Below, piece after piece: positions 33,859-42,473 of a DNA stretch of 64,000 nt. The notes beneath the pieces are model-generated. The model ran no database searches and was not told the DNA's origin. It saw only the letters and a list, made by a program, of their open reading frames with translations. The stretch is taken from contig NZ_JAPJDL010000009.1 in the NCBI RefSeq assembly GCF_026242055.1, positions 34,432-98,431 of the forward strand, read 5' to 3'. The first letter of the stretch is position 1; every line of letters begins with the position of its first letter. The position numbers and the translations under genes are program-made. Source of the stretch: Lentzea sp. NEAU-D7. GTDB lineage: Bacteria; Actinomycetota; Actinomycetes; Mycobacteriales; Pseudonocardiaceae.

Positions 33859-34401
33859 CTATTCCCCCGTCTGCCCGTCGATCGCCTCGCGGATCAGATC
33901 GGCGTGACCGTTGTGGCGGGCATATTCCTCGATCATGTGCGTGAGGATCCACCGCAGGCTGGGAACTCGCCCGTCACGCCACGGCGCTCGCTTCGCCGGC
34001 TGGCTCAGGTCACCGCGCCTGAGCGCCTCGATGAGGTCCTTCCTGGCGCCGTCGACAGCACGCAGCCACAACGCGCGCAACTGCTCCGGGGTGTCGTCGG
34101 CGGCCGAGCACCAGTCCCAGTCGTTGTCCGTCTTCCAGTCGACGCTCGCCCACGGTTCCAGCGGCTCGCGGTCGTGCAGGACGACGCGGAACCACTGCTG
34201 CTCCACGTAGGCGAGGTGCTTGACCATCCCGCCCAGGGTCATCGTGGACTTCGCGGCGCTCACGTTGAGCTGCTCCGCGGTGAGGCCCTCGATCTTCCAC
34301 ATGAGGGTGGCGCGGTGGAACTCGAGGAAGCCCTTGAGGGTGGCGAGCTCGTCGCCTGCCATCGGTGGTTCTGGCCTGCCCTGTTCATCGAAGACCGTCA
34401 T
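33859..34401 (-). CDS. DinB-family (DUF664-type) protein
   Basis: A 180-residue four-helix protein of the DinB/mycothiol-transferase superfamily. Metal-ligand histidines are visible in TLGGMVKHLAYVEQQWF (about 55-72) and LRWILTHMIEEYARHNGHAD (about 150-170). Relatives transfer thiols such as mycothiol to electrophiles, and the exact substrate is unknown. ATG at 34401 follows the hydrolase gene by 10 bp on the same strand, so they are probably co-transcribed. Confidence 0.88.
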   Translation of the reverse strand: MTVFDEQGRPEPPMAGDELATLKGFLEFHRATLMWKIEGLTAEQLNVSAAKSTMTLGGMVKHLAYVEQQWFRVVLHDREPLEPWASVDWKTDNDWDWCSAADDTPEQLRALWLRAVDGARKDLIEALRRGDLSQPAKRAPWRDGRVPSLRWILTHMIEEYARHNGHADLIREAIDGQTGE

Positions 34402-34411
34402 GGGCCGAACG

Positions 34412-35023
34412 TTAGTCCAGCGGGCGCAGCACGCGGTCCATCCACTCGCCGACGTAGCGGCCGACGTCCGCGACCGAGGCCTTCAACGAGTGGTCGCCCT
34501 TGAGCAACACGACCTCCCGGTGCAGCGCGCGGTCCGGCTGGCCGAACGGGTCGTTCTCGCCCTGCACGACCAGCGTGGCGACCTCGACGCCGTCCAGTTC
34601 GGCCATCCGCGACTTCTCGGGCTTGCCCGGCGGGTGCACCGGGAAGGCCAGGCACAGCACCGCGACGGCCTGGCCCTCGACCGAGGTCCGGCAGGCGACG
34701 CGCGCGCCCGACGACCGGCCCCCGAACACCAGGGGCAGGCCGTCGAACCAGCGTTCGCCCAGGTCCTCGACCACCGCCAGCCACGCCGTGTCGAGCTGGC
34801 CCGCCGGCGCCGGGGCACGGCGGCCCGCGACGCGGTAGGGCTGTTCGATCAACGCGACGTGCACGCCGACGGAGTTCGCGGCGTGGCACGCGGCGACGAG
34901 GTCCGGAGCCTCGACGCCGCCGCCGGCGCCGTGGCCCAGGAGCAGTGCCGCCCGCGGCTCGTGGGCACAGTGCAGCGAGGCACGCGCGGGGCCGTGCGGG
35001 GTGTCCACCAACAACGTGGTCAT
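34412..35023 (-). CDS. Alpha/beta hydrolase (dienelactone hydrolase-like)
   Basis: A 203-residue alpha/beta hydrolase. The oxyanion part is ALLLGHGAGGGVEAPDLVAA (about 30-48), the nucleophile serine is in VFGGRSSGARVACRT (about 100-115), an acid lies in VVQGENDPFGQ and the histidine is in LKGDHSLK. This is the short KANL3/Tex30-like class. The substrate is unknown. Its ATG overlaps the SRAP gene stop (ATGA). Confidence 0.87.
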   Translation of the reverse strand: MTTLLVDTPHGPARASLHCAHEPRAALLLGHGAGGGVEAPDLVAACHAANSVGVHVALIEQPYRVAGRRAPAPAGQLDTAWLAVVEDLGERWFDGLPLVFGGRSSGARVACRTSVEGQAVAVLCLAFPVHPPGKPEKSRMAELDGVEVATLVVQGENDPFGQPDRALHREVVLLKGDHSLKASVADVGRYVGEWMDRVLRPLD

Positions 35024-35748
35024 GACGGCTCGAACAAGGTGGGCGCGGGCTTCTCGTCCTCGGTGAGCGAGACGCGGTCCATGAGGGACGGCTTGTTGTT
35101 CTTCACGCTGTTCACCTCGGTCGACACCGGCCGCAGCTCGAGCGCCTCGACGATCGACGGGTCGGGGGACAGCAGCTCGCTCGGGTCGAGCGACGCCGGG
35201 TCGAGCCACGCCGACCAGCGGTCCGGGGGCAGCAGCAACGGCATGCGGTGGTGCACCTCGGTCATCGCGCCGATGGCGTCCGTGGTGAGCACGGCGCACG
35301 TGACGGTCGGGACGTCGTCCTTCCACCACACGGACCACAGGCCCGCCATCGCCAGGGACGTGTCGTCCCCGAGCGTGATGAAGTACGGCTGCTTGCGCCC
35401 CTCGCCCGGCTGCCACTCGTACCAGCCGGTGGCGGGGATGATGCAGCGCCGCTTGATCGCCGACTGCTTGTACGCGGGCTTGGTCAGCACGGTCTCGGCG
35501 CGGGCGTTGATCATCTTCGCCGCGCCGGAGAGGTCCTTGGCCCAGTGCGGGACGAGCCCCCAGCGCATGACGCGGAGGCTGCGTTCCAGCTCCTCGTCCT
35601 CCGGCTGACGCTCGACCACCGCCATGACGCGCTTGGTGGGAGCGATGTTGTAGTCCGCCCCCGGTGCCTCGTCGCCGGTCCCGTCCACCGCGTCGAACTC
35701 GGCCGCCAGCAGCGCCGGGTCCTTGGTGGAGGCGTACCTACCGCACAA
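35020..35748 (-). CDS. SRAP/HMCES-family abasic-site processing protein
   Basis: A 242-residue SRAP protein that forms a covalent crosslink with abasic sites in single-stranded DNA. Cys-2 (MCGRYAS) is the crosslinking residue, so the start must be directly before it. That codon is TTG at 35748, with a perfect GGAGGTGATC ribosome site. Other motifs are NIAPTKRVMAVV, MRWGLVPHWAKD, INARAETV, RRCIIPATGWYEWQ (catalytic Glu) and the His of TEVHHRMPLLL. It is next to aroA, as in mycobacteria (Rv3226c). Confidence 0.94.
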   Translation of the reverse strand: MCGRYASTKDPALLAAEFDAVDGTGDEAPGADYNIAPTKRVMAVVERQPEDEELERSLRVMRWGLVPHWAKDLSGAAKMINARAETVLTKPAYKQSAIKRRCIIPATGWYEWQPGEGRKQPYFITLGDDTSLAMAGLWSVWWKDDVPTVTCAVLTTDAIGAMTEVHHRMPLLLPPDRWSAWLDPASLDPSELLSPDPSIVEALELRPVSTEVNSVKNNKPSLMDRVSLTEDEKPAPTLFEPS

Positions 35749-35810
35749 AACCGATCACCTCCGAAGTCCAGATTGTCCCACGCCGGGAACACCTGTGCGA
35801 GCTTGCCCGG

Positions 35811-35892
35811 CGGGGTGACCACCGGCGTTCGCGCCGGCTCTTGGCGTTCAGACGGCCGTCGAAAGCCGCTGTGAAGGCTGGTGGTCACCCCG
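35811..35892. repeat. Inverted repeat spanning the SRAP-aroA divergent promoter region
   Basis: CGGGGTGACCACC (35811-35823) and GGTGGTCACCCCG (35880-35892) are perfect 13-bp inverted repeats 56 bp apart, with a smaller hairpin CCGGCG-TTCG-CGCCGG nested at 35822-35837. They lie between the two divergent starts and could be a paired operator or a cruciform-forming element. Confidence 0.6.
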
Positions 35893-35919
35893 TCACCCCC
35901 GATGCGGGATCATTCGTGC

Positions 35920-37188
35920 ATGACTCAGCACTGGTCAGCTCCCAGCGCGTCCGGCCCAGTCCACTCGACGGTGCCGGTGCCCGGCTCGAAGTCGATCACC
36001 AACCGCGTCCTGGTCCTCGCGGCGCTGGCCGACGGGCCGTCCACGGTCCACGCGCCGCTGCGCAGCCGCGACACGGTGCTGATGACGGCCGCGCTGTCGT
36101 CGCTGGGCGTCGGCGTCACCGATCGCGAGGACGGCGGCTGGGACGTGCAGCCCGGCGCGCTGCGCGGACCGGCCGAGGTCGACTGCGGCCTCGCGGGCAC
36201 GGTCATGCGCTTCCTGCCGCCCGCAGCCGCGCTGGCCGAGGGCGAGATCCGGTTCGACGGCGACCCGCACGCGCGGACGCGGCCGATGAGCACCGTGCTG
36301 GGTGCGCTGCGGTCGCTGGGCGTCGAGGTCGACGGGGACGCGCTGCCGTTCACGTTGCACGGCAAGGGATCGGTGCCCGGTGGCGAGGTGACGATCGACG
36401 CGTCGGGCTCGTCGCAGTTCGTGTCCGGGCTGCTGCTGTCCGCCGCCCGGTTCGACAAGGGCGTGACGATCCGGCACGACGGCAAGCCCGTGCCCTCGTT
36501 GCCGCACATCGACATGACGGTCCAGACGCTGCGGTCGGTCGGCGTCGAGGTGGACACGAGCGTGCCGAACGTGTGGCGCGTCGAACCCGGTGCGATCAAG
36601 GCGCGCACGTGGCACGTGGAGCCGGACCTGTCGAACGCGACGGTGTTCCTCGCGGCGGCCGCGGTGACCGGTGGCGAGGTGACGATCCCGCACTGGCCCG
36701 CCACCACGACCCAGCCCGGCGACGCGGTGCGCGGCATCCTGGAGCGCATGGGCTGTGCGGTCGAGGTGTCGGAGCGCGGCCTGACCGTGCGGGGCCCGGC
36801 GAAGCTGTCCGGTGTGGACATCGACCTGCGTGACGAGAGCGAGCTCACGCCGACCGTCGCCGCGCTCGCGGCGCTGGCCGAGGGCCGCACGACCATCCGG
36901 GGCGTGGCGCACATCCGCGGCCACGAGACCGACCGGATCGCCGCGCTCGTCAACGAGATCAACGCGGTCGGCGGCAACGCGACCGAGACCGAGGACGGCC
37001 TGGTCATCGACCCCGCTCCCCTGCGCGGCGGCGTGTGGAAGGCCTACGCCGACCACAGGATGGCGACCGCGGGGGCGATCATCGGGCTGGTGGTGCCGGG
37101 CATGTCGGTGGACGACATCGGCAGCACCACCAAGACGATCCCCGACTTCCCGGGCATGTGGGACGCCATGCTCACCGGGGGCGCGTAG
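35920..37188 (+). CDS. aroA: 3-phosphoshikimate 1-carboxyvinyltransferase (EPSP synthase)
   Basis: A 422-residue shikimate-pathway enzyme that joins shikimate-3-phosphate and phosphoenolpyruvate. Signatures are [20 protein letters not shown] (about 17-36), [20 protein letters not shown] (about 88-107), [40 protein letters not shown] and [20 protein letters not shown] (about 330-350). The length is normal. rsgA follows after two bases, so the two are co-transcribed. Confidence 0.97.
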   Translation: MTQHWSAPSASGPVHSTVPVPGSKSITNRVLVLAALADGPSTVHAPLRSRDTVLMTAALSSLGVGVTDREDGGWDVQPGALRGPAEVDCGLAGTVMRFLPPAAALAEGEIRFDGDPHARTRPMSTVLGALRSLGVEVDGDALPFTLHGKGSVPGGEVTIDASGSSQFVSGLLLSAARFDKGVTIRHDGKPVPSLPHIDMTVQTLRSVGVEVDTSVPNVWRVEPGAIKARTWHVEPDLSNATVFLAAAAVTGGEVTIPHWPATTTQPGDAVRGILERMGCAVEVSERGLTVRGPAKLSGVDIDLRDESELTPTVAALAALAEGRTTIRGVAHIRGHETDRIAALVNEINAVGGNATETEDGLVIDPAPLRGGVWKAYADHRMATAGAIIGLVVPGMSVDDIGSTTKTIPDFPGMWDAMLTGGA

Positions 37189-37190
37189 AA

Positions 37191-38189
37191 GTGAGCAAGC
37201 AGGACTGGCGCCGGCTCGACGAGTCCGATGTGCGCGTGCGCCCCGGCAAGGGGACGCGGCCGCGCAGCAAGAGGCGGCCGGAACACGCGGACGCCGAGAC
37301 CGCGATGATCATCGGCGTGGACCGCGGCCGCTGGACGTGCGCCATGGAGTCCGGTGCCGTCGTCACGGCGATGCGCGCCCGGGAACTGGGCCGCACGCCC
37401 GTCGTGGTCGGCGACCAGGTGGGCGTCGTCGGTGACACGTCGGGGCAGCCGGACACGCTGGCCCGCATCGTGCGCGTCGAGGAGCGGACCTCGGTGCTGC
37501 GCCGGACCGCGGACGACACCGATCCGTTCGAACGGGTCGTCGTCGCGAACGCGTCCCAGCTCATCATGGTCGTCGCGCTGGCGGATCCCCCGCCGCGCAC
37601 GGGTTTCATCGACCGCTGCCTGGTCGCCGCGTACGCGGGCGGCCTGGAACCGGTGCTGTGCCTGACGAAGTCGGACCTCGCCTCGGCGGACGCCCTGCTG
37701 GCGCTCTACACCGAGCTCGACGTGGCGGTGGTCGTGACCCGCTCCGACGAGGAGCCCGCCGAACTGCGCGCCCGCCTGGCCAACACGGTGTCGTGCCTGA
37801 TCGGCCACTCCGGCGTCGGCAAGTCCACCCTGGTCAACAAGCTCGTGCCGGGCGCGAACCGCGCGGTGGGCGTGGTGTCCGGCGTCGGCAAGGGCCGGCA
37901 CACCTCCACCCAGGCCGTCGCCCTGCGGCTGCCCGAGGGCGGCTGGGTCGTGGACACGCCGGGCATCCGCTCGTTCGGCCTCGCCCACATCACGCCGGAC
38001 GACATCGTGAAGGCCTTCCCGGACTTCGCCGAGGCCGCCGAGGAGTGCCCGCCCGGCTGCGGCCACCTGGGCTCGCCCGAGGACCCCGGCTGCATGCTGG
38101 ACGAGCTCGTGCCGGACGCACCGGGCCGGCTGACGTCGCTGCGGCGGCTGCTGGCGTCCCGTGCCGGCATGGACGACTACACGGATTGA
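37191..38189 (+). CDS. rsgA: Ribosome small subunit-dependent GTPase A
   Basis: A 332-residue circularly permuted GTPase for 30S maturation. An N-terminal OB-like domain (about 35-110) precedes the permuted G motifs: LTKSDLAS (G4), then GHSGVGKSTLVNKLVPGANR (G1, about 205-225) and DTPGIRSFGL (G3). The zinc finger CPPGCGHLGSPEDPGC is at about 285-300. GTG at 37191 lies two bases after the aroA stop. The order aroA-rsgA is conserved in actinobacteria. Confidence 0.95.
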   Translation: MSKQDWRRLDESDVRVRPGKGTRPRSKRRPEHADAETAMIIGVDRGRWTCAMESGAVVTAMRARELGRTPVVVGDQVGVVGDTSGQPDTLARIVRVEERTSVLRRTADDTDPFERVVVANASQLIMVVALADPPPRTGFIDRCLVAAYAGGLEPVLCLTKSDLASADALLALYTELDVAVVVTRSDEEPAELRARLANTVSCLIGHSGVGKSTLVNKLVPGANRAVGVVSGVGKGRHTSTQAVALRLPEGGWVVDTPGIRSFGLAHITPDDIVKAFPDFAEAAEECPPGCGHLGSPEDPGCMLDELVPDAPGRLTSLRRLLASRAGMDDYTD

Positions 38190-38218
38190 GGTTGCGCCGG
38201 TCGGTCACACTGTCCCTT

Positions 38219-38707
38219 GTGAACAGACGTCTGGGGGCTGTGTGGCTGCTGGCCGTGCTGACCGCGTGCTCGACGCCCGCGCCGGCTCCGGCTCCAGCCA
38301 CTCCGAAACTGCGTGACCTCGCCACGGTCGACGCCTGCACGTTGCTCGCCGAACCGGACTTCGAGAAGCCCTTCACGAAGGCACCCGAGCCGCTCGACGA
38401 GCCGCTGAGCTGCCGTTGGTCGGTCGAGGGCCAGACCGTGTGGATGAGCGTCGAGAACGAGTCGCTGGAGCAGGCGAAGGTCCGCGTGCACGAAGGCTCG
38501 GAACTCACCGTCGAGGGCCGCAAGGCCTGGTGGGGCGTGCAGTCCGACTTCACCAGCGAACCGTCGAGCAGCATCGGCGTCACCGTGACCGAGCTGGCGG
38601 CGGACCGCGTGCTGGTGATGACCGCTGAGAAGATTCCGCGCAACTACGACGTCGGGTCGGTCGCCCGCACCCGGTCCGTCGCGGTGGTGCGAAGGTTGTT
38701 CTCATGA
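38219..38707 (+). CDS. DUF3558-type lipoprotein (first of three)
   Basis: A 162-residue lipoprotein: signal VNRRLGAVWLLAVLTAC with the lipidated Cys at about residue 17, then a low-complexity Pro/Ala linker and a DUF3558-like domain with cysteine pair DACTLL...LSCRWSVEG. The function is unknown; the family is expanded in Pseudonocardiaceae and mycobacteria. GTG at 38219 was chosen from the signal peptide. It overlaps the next lipoprotein gene by four bases. Confidence 0.8.
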   Translation: MNRRLGAVWLLAVLTACSTPAPAPAPATPKLRDLATVDACTLLAEPDFEKPFTKAPEPLDEPLSCRWSVEGQTVWMSVENESLEQAKVRVHEGSELTVEGRKAWWGVQSDFTSEPSSSIGVTVTELAADRVLVMTAEKIPRNYDVGSVARTRSVAVVRRLFS

Positions 38708-39153
38708 TCCGACTGCTTCCGGTGCTGCTGCTCGCCCTGACGGCCTGCTCGACCGCACAGCCGACCGCCCCGAAGTTCGAGGACACCGATCCCTGCTCGC
38801 TGCTGCGGACCGGCGACGCGGGCCAGATGAACGGCTCCCCCACCAGGACCGAGCGGACGTGCGACTACCCGTTCGGCTCGCTGACCGTGCGGCTGACGTT
38901 GCTGAGCGCGAAGTACGCGGACGAGTCGCAGAAGCTGCTGTCCGACGGCGGCTACGGCGGGGTGATCGGCGACCGCCCGCTCACGCGCAAGTGCGCCGTC
39001 TCCTCGGGCGAGGTGACGTGCGACGCCGTCGTCGAGGTGCGGGAGGGGCAGCTCATCGGGCTGAAGGTCCTGCAGCGCAGCCACGACCTCAACGTGGTCG
39101 GACAGGTCACCCAGGGACTGGCGGCGAAGGCCGTGGAGAGGTTGCCCAAGTGA
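38704..39153 (+). CDS. DUF3558-type lipoprotein (second of three)
   Basis: A 149-residue lipoprotein with lipobox LLALTAC (lipidated Cys at about residue 15), then a DUF3558-like domain with cysteines in DPCSLLRTGDAG, RTCDYPFGSL, RKCAVSSGEVTCDAVVEVRE. The ATG overlaps the stop of the preceding lipoprotein gene, and its own stop overlaps the next start. The translational coupling suggests that the three proteins are made together, perhaps as a complex at the cell surface. Confidence 0.8.
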   Translation: MIRLLPVLLLALTACSTAQPTAPKFEDTDPCSLLRTGDAGQMNGSPTRTERTCDYPFGSLTVRLTLLSAKYADESQKLLSDGGYGGVIGDRPLTRKCAVSSGEVTCDAVVEVREGQLIGLKVLQRSHDLNVVGQVTQGLAAKAVERLPK

Positions 39154-39674
39154 AGCGCGTCCTGCCGTTGCTGCTCCTGCTCGCGGGCTGCACCGCCACC
39201 CCGGTGGCGACGACGACACCTCCGAGCATGACGCCCACGACCACCACGACGGTCACCACCACGTCGCCGCGCCTCGACACGCCGCGCAAGCTGCCCGCCG
39301 ACCCGTGCCAGGTGCTCGTGGCGAGCGACTTCGACGAACCGCTGTCCGGCACCCCGCAGCCGCAGCCGGACACCCCGCGGTCCTGCCTGTTCCGGGTCGG
39401 TGCCGGGAACGACCAGGTTGTCCGCGTGAGGTTCGCGGACGCCTACGTGCGACCGGACCAGTCCATGGAGCTGCTGGTCGGTGACGGTCACTCGGCGTCG
39501 ATGACGTGCGCCGAGACGCCGAACGGCATCGAGTGCACCGAACTCGTGGCGGTCAACGCCACCGAGTCGCTGGAAGTCGTCGTGTTCCTGCGGGGCGGCA
39601 ACAGCGGCCAGGTCGCCAAGGCCGTGCAGGGCTACGCGGGCGACGCCTTCGCGCGGATGGTCGTCACATCCTGA
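39150..39674 (+). CDS. DUF3558-type lipoprotein (third of three)
   Basis: A 174-residue lipoprotein with lipobox LLLLAGC (lipidated Cys at about residue 14). A Thr/Pro-rich linker of about 30 residues follows, likely a wall-spanning spacer. The DUF3558-like domain has ADPCQVLVASDFDEPLSG, RSCLFRVGAGN and MTCAETPNGIECTELVAVNA. GTG at 39150 overlaps the previous stop (GTGA). The function is unknown. Confidence 0.8.
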   Translation: MKRVLPLLLLLAGCTATPVATTTPPSMTPTTTTTVTTTSPRLDTPRKLPADPCQVLVASDFDEPLSGTPQPQPDTPRSCLFRVGAGNDQVVRVRFADAYVRPDQSMELLVGDGHSASMTCAETPNGIECTELVAVNATESLEVVVFLRGGNSGQVAKAVQGYAGDAFARMVVTS

Positions 39675-39696
39675 CGCGCTGCCTCGTCCACTGGTC

Positions 39697-40425
39697 ATGA
39701 AGGTATTCGTGATCGGTGCGACGGGCGTTCTCGGACGCGAAGCGGTGCCCCAGCTGCGGGCGGCGGGACACGAGGTCGGTGTGCTGGACAGGCGGACGAC
39801 CTCGGTGTTCGACGTGGACCAGCTCACGGCCGCGTTCACGGGCTACGACGCCGTGGTCAACCTCGCCACCCGCATCCCGCTCAGCGCCAAAGCCGTGCTC
39901 GCGAGCGCGTGGGCGGAGAACAACCGCCTTCGCACCGAGGGCAGTGCCGCCGTGGTCGAGGCCGCGACGAGGGCCGGGGTCGGGCGGGTCGTGCAGGAGG
40001 GCATCTCGTTCGTCTACGCGGACGGCGGTGACCGCGAGCTCGGCGAGGACGCGCCGATCAAGCCCGTCGGGCACATCGCCAGCTCGGTCACCGCGCAGCA
40101 CAACGTGCTGAAGCACCCCGGCGGCGTGTTCCTGCGCATCGGGATGCTGATCGGCGGCGAGGCGATGTCACCGCCGGTGCTCGTCGGCGACGGCTGGATG
40201 TCGGTCGTGCACCCCGCGGACGCGGCGGCGGCAGCGGTCGCCGCGCTCGACGCGCCCGCGGGGATCTACAACGTCGGGACGCCGGTTCTCAAGCGGAACA
40301 CGGGAATCACGCGCCTGCCGAAGTTCTTCGGCAGGTTCGCCGCGTCGCTCGAGGTGTTCGGCCGCTCACAGCGGGTGGTCAGCACGAAGCTCACCGAGGC
40401 CACCGGCTGGAAACCGCGGCACTAA
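39697..40425 (+). CDS. NAD(P)-dependent epimerase/dehydratase-like oxidoreductase
   Basis: A 242-residue Rossmann-fold protein. The dinucleotide motif is VFVIGATGVLGREAVPQLRA (about 3-22), followed by YDAVVNLATRIPLSAK and SFVYADGGD. It resembles atypical short-chain/NmrA-like reductases. The C-terminal part (VHPADAAAAAVAALDAPAGI, then TEATGWKPR) matches the epimerase family. The substrate is unknown. Its stop codon overlaps the convergent pruA stop. Confidence 0.85.
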   Translation: MKVFVIGATGVLGREAVPQLRAAGHEVGVLDRRTTSVFDVDQLTAAFTGYDAVVNLATRIPLSAKAVLASAWAENNRLRTEGSAAVVEAATRAGVGRVVQEGISFVYADGGDRELGEDAPIKPVGHIASSVTAQHNVLKHPGGVFLRIGMLIGGEAMSPPVLVGDGWMSVVHPADAAAAAVAALDAPAGIYNVGTPVLKRNTGITRLPKFFGRFAASLEVFGRSQRVVSTKLTEATGWKPRH

Positions 40426-42050
40426 CCCATGTGCGGGTACCGGTGGTCCGTCTGCGGTACCAGGGTCTCCTTGATGGCACGCGGGCTCGTCCACCGCTGC
40501 AGGTTGTAGATCGAGCCCGCCTTGTCGTTGGTGCCGGAACCGCGCGACCCGCCGAACGGCTGCTGCCCGACGACGGCACCGGTCGGCTTGTCGTTGACGT
40601 AGAAGTTGCCCGCGGCGAACCGCAACGCGCGGTGTGCCTGCTCGATGGCGGCGCGGTCGCGCGCGAAGACGGCGCCGGTCAGCGCGTACGGAGTGGAGGT
40701 GTCGATGGTCTCCATGATCTTCTGGAAGTCCGCGTCCTCGTAGACGTGCACGGCGAGGATCGGGCCGAAGTACTCGGTCGTGAAGATGTCGTGGCGCGGG
40801 TCTTCGCCGAGCAGCACCGTCGGGTCGACGAAGTACCCCACCGAGTCGTCGCACGAGCCGCCGGCGAGCACCTCGACCGAGGTGGAGGCGGACGCCATCA
40901 GCAGCGCCTCCTTGTGCTTGGCGAACGCGCGGTGGTCGATCACCGCGCCGCCGAACACCGACAGGTCCGTGACATCGCCGTAGGACAACGACTTCGTGAC
41001 GTCGAGCAGCTGCTCGCGCACTCCGCCCTCCCACAGGGACCGCGGGACGTACGCCCGCGAGGCCGCCGAGCACTTCTGGCCCTGGTACTCGAAAGCACCG
41101 CGCACCAGCCCGGTGACGAGCGCCTGGGGATCGGCGGAAGCGTGCGCCAGCACGAAGTCCTTGCCGCCGGTCTCGCCGACGACGCGGGGGTAGGCGCGGT
41201 AGTTGTCGAGGTTGCCCGCCATGGTCTGCCACAGCGTCTTGAACGTGCGGGTGGAGCCGGTGAAGTGCAGTCCGGCGAAGAACCGGTCCCGCAACGCGAC
41301 CTGGCTCAACGCCTGGCCGTCGCCGGTCACGAGGTTGATCACGCCCGGCGGCAGGCCCGCCTCTTCGAGCAGCCGCATGGTGAAGTGCGCGGCCAGCTGC
41401 TGCGTCGGCGACGGCTTCCACAGCACCGCGTTGCCCATCAGCGCGGGTGCCAGCGGCAGGTTGCCCGCGATGGCGGTGAAGTTGAACGGCGTGATCGCCA
41501 CGACGAACCCGTCGAGCGGCCGGTGGTCCATCCGGTTCCACACGCCCGGCGACGAGACCGGCTGTTCCTCGAGGATCCGGCGGCCGAAGTGGACGTTGAA
41601 GCGCAGGAAGTCGATGAGCTCGCACGCCGCGTCGATCTCGGCCTGCTGCACGGACTTCGACTGGCCGAGGATCGTGGCGGCGTTGAGGGTGTCGCGCCAC
41701 GGTCCCGCGAGCAGGTCCGCCGCCCGCAGCAGCACCGCCGCCCGTTCGTCGAACGGCAGCTCCTGCCAGCCCGGCGCCGCGTGCTGGGCGGCGCGCATGG
41801 CGTCGGCGACGTCGGAGTTCGTGGCCTGTGCCGTCACGCCGAGAACGTGCCTGTGGTCGTGCGGCTGCACCACGTCGATGCGGTCGCCACCACCCATCCG
41901 CTGTTCACCGCTGATGGTCATCGTCAGCTCGTGCTTGGTGCCTTCGAGCTCCGCGATGCGTGCTTGCAGGCTGGCCCGTTCGGCGCTACCGGGTGCATAG
42001 GTGCGCACGGGCTCGTTGACCGGTTCGGGTGCAGACGTGACTGCGTCCAT
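40422..42050 (-). CDS. pruA: L-glutamate gamma-semialdehyde dehydrogenase (P5C dehydrogenase)
   Basis: A 542-residue aldehyde dehydrogenase that oxidises glutamate semialdehyde to glutamate, the last step of proline degradation. Motifs are VAITPFNFTAIAGNLPLAPA (about 185-205), the NAD-binding HFTGSTRTF, the catalytic Glu in VVGETGGKDFVLAHASADPQ (about 290), the catalytic Cys in AFEYQGQKCSAASRAYVP (about 325) and QPFGGSRGSGTNDKAG. No proline dehydrogenase gene lies beside it here. The start is ATG at 42050. Confidence 0.95.
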   Translation of the reverse strand: MDAVTSAPEPVNEPVRTYAPGSAERASLQARIAELEGTKHELTMTISGEQRMGGGDRIDVVQPHDHRHVLGVTAQATNSDVADAMRAAQHAAPGWQELPFDERAAVLLRAADLLAGPWRDTLNAATILGQSKSVQQAEIDAACELIDFLRFNVHFGRRILEEQPVSSPGVWNRMDHRPLDGFVVAITPFNFTAIAGNLPLAPALMGNAVLWKPSPTQQLAAHFTMRLLEEAGLPPGVINLVTGDGQALSQVALRDRFFAGLHFTGSTRTFKTLWQTMAGNLDNYRAYPRVVGETGGKDFVLAHASADPQALVTGLVRGAFEYQGQKCSAASRAYVPRSLWEGGVREQLLDVTKSLSYGDVTDLSVFGGAVIDHRAFAKHKEALLMASASTSVEVLAGGSCDDSVGYFVDPTVLLGEDPRHDIFTTEYFGPILAVHVYEDADFQKIMETIDTSTPYALTGAVFARDRAAIEQAHRALRFAAGNFYVNDKPTGAVVGQQPFGGSRGSGTNDKAGSIYNLQRWTSPRAIKETLVPQTDHRYPHMG

Positions 42051-42086
42051 TCCCCCATCGTGGCACGCGGTAGTAGGGTCCGTCGG

Positions 42087-42473
42087 GTGGCGCGGGTGAC
42101 TGGCATCGGCGGGGTTTTCCTGCGTTCAAGGGATCCTGTGCGCTTGGCGGCCTGGTACCGCGAGAACCTGGGCGTGCCGATGAGCGAGAAGGGCACCGTC
42201 ACCTTCCACTGGCTCGACACGGCGACGAACGAGTACCCCGGCACGACGACGATGGCGTTGTTCGCGCAGGACACGGAGTACATCGGCGAGCCCCACCAGC
42301 GCACCATGCTGAACCTGCGCGTGGACGACCTGGTGTCGTTGATGGCCAAGCTGAAGGCACGCGGTGTCGAGGTGCTGCCCGACACCGAGGACTCGGAGTT
42401 CGGCCGGTTCGGGTGGTGCGTCGACCCCGAGGGCAACCGGATCGAGCTGTGGGAGCCCGCGGAGGGGATGTGA
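42087..42473 (+). CDS. VOC-family (glyoxalase/bleomycin-resistance-like) protein
   Basis: A 128-residue single VOC domain. Typical features are GIGGVFLRSRDPVRLAAWYR (about 6-25), LRVDDLVSLMAKLKARGVEV and the end motif WCVDPEGNRIELWEPAEGM, which carries the metal Glu. The ligand is unknown. The start is GTG at 42087 or 42096. It is coupled by overlap to the downstream GNAT gene and divergent from pruA. Confidence 0.87.
   Translation: MARVTGIGGVFLRSRDPVRLAAWYRENLGVPMSEKGTVTFHWLDTATNEYPGTTTMALFAQDTEYIGEPHQRTMLNLRVDDLVSLMAKLKARGVEVLPDTEDSEFGRFGWCVDPEGNRIELWEPAEGM

Noticed and set aside
35740..35900. LexA box for the SRAP gene
   Set aside because: Partial GAAC/GTGC words occur, but no full actinobacterial SOS box symmetry.
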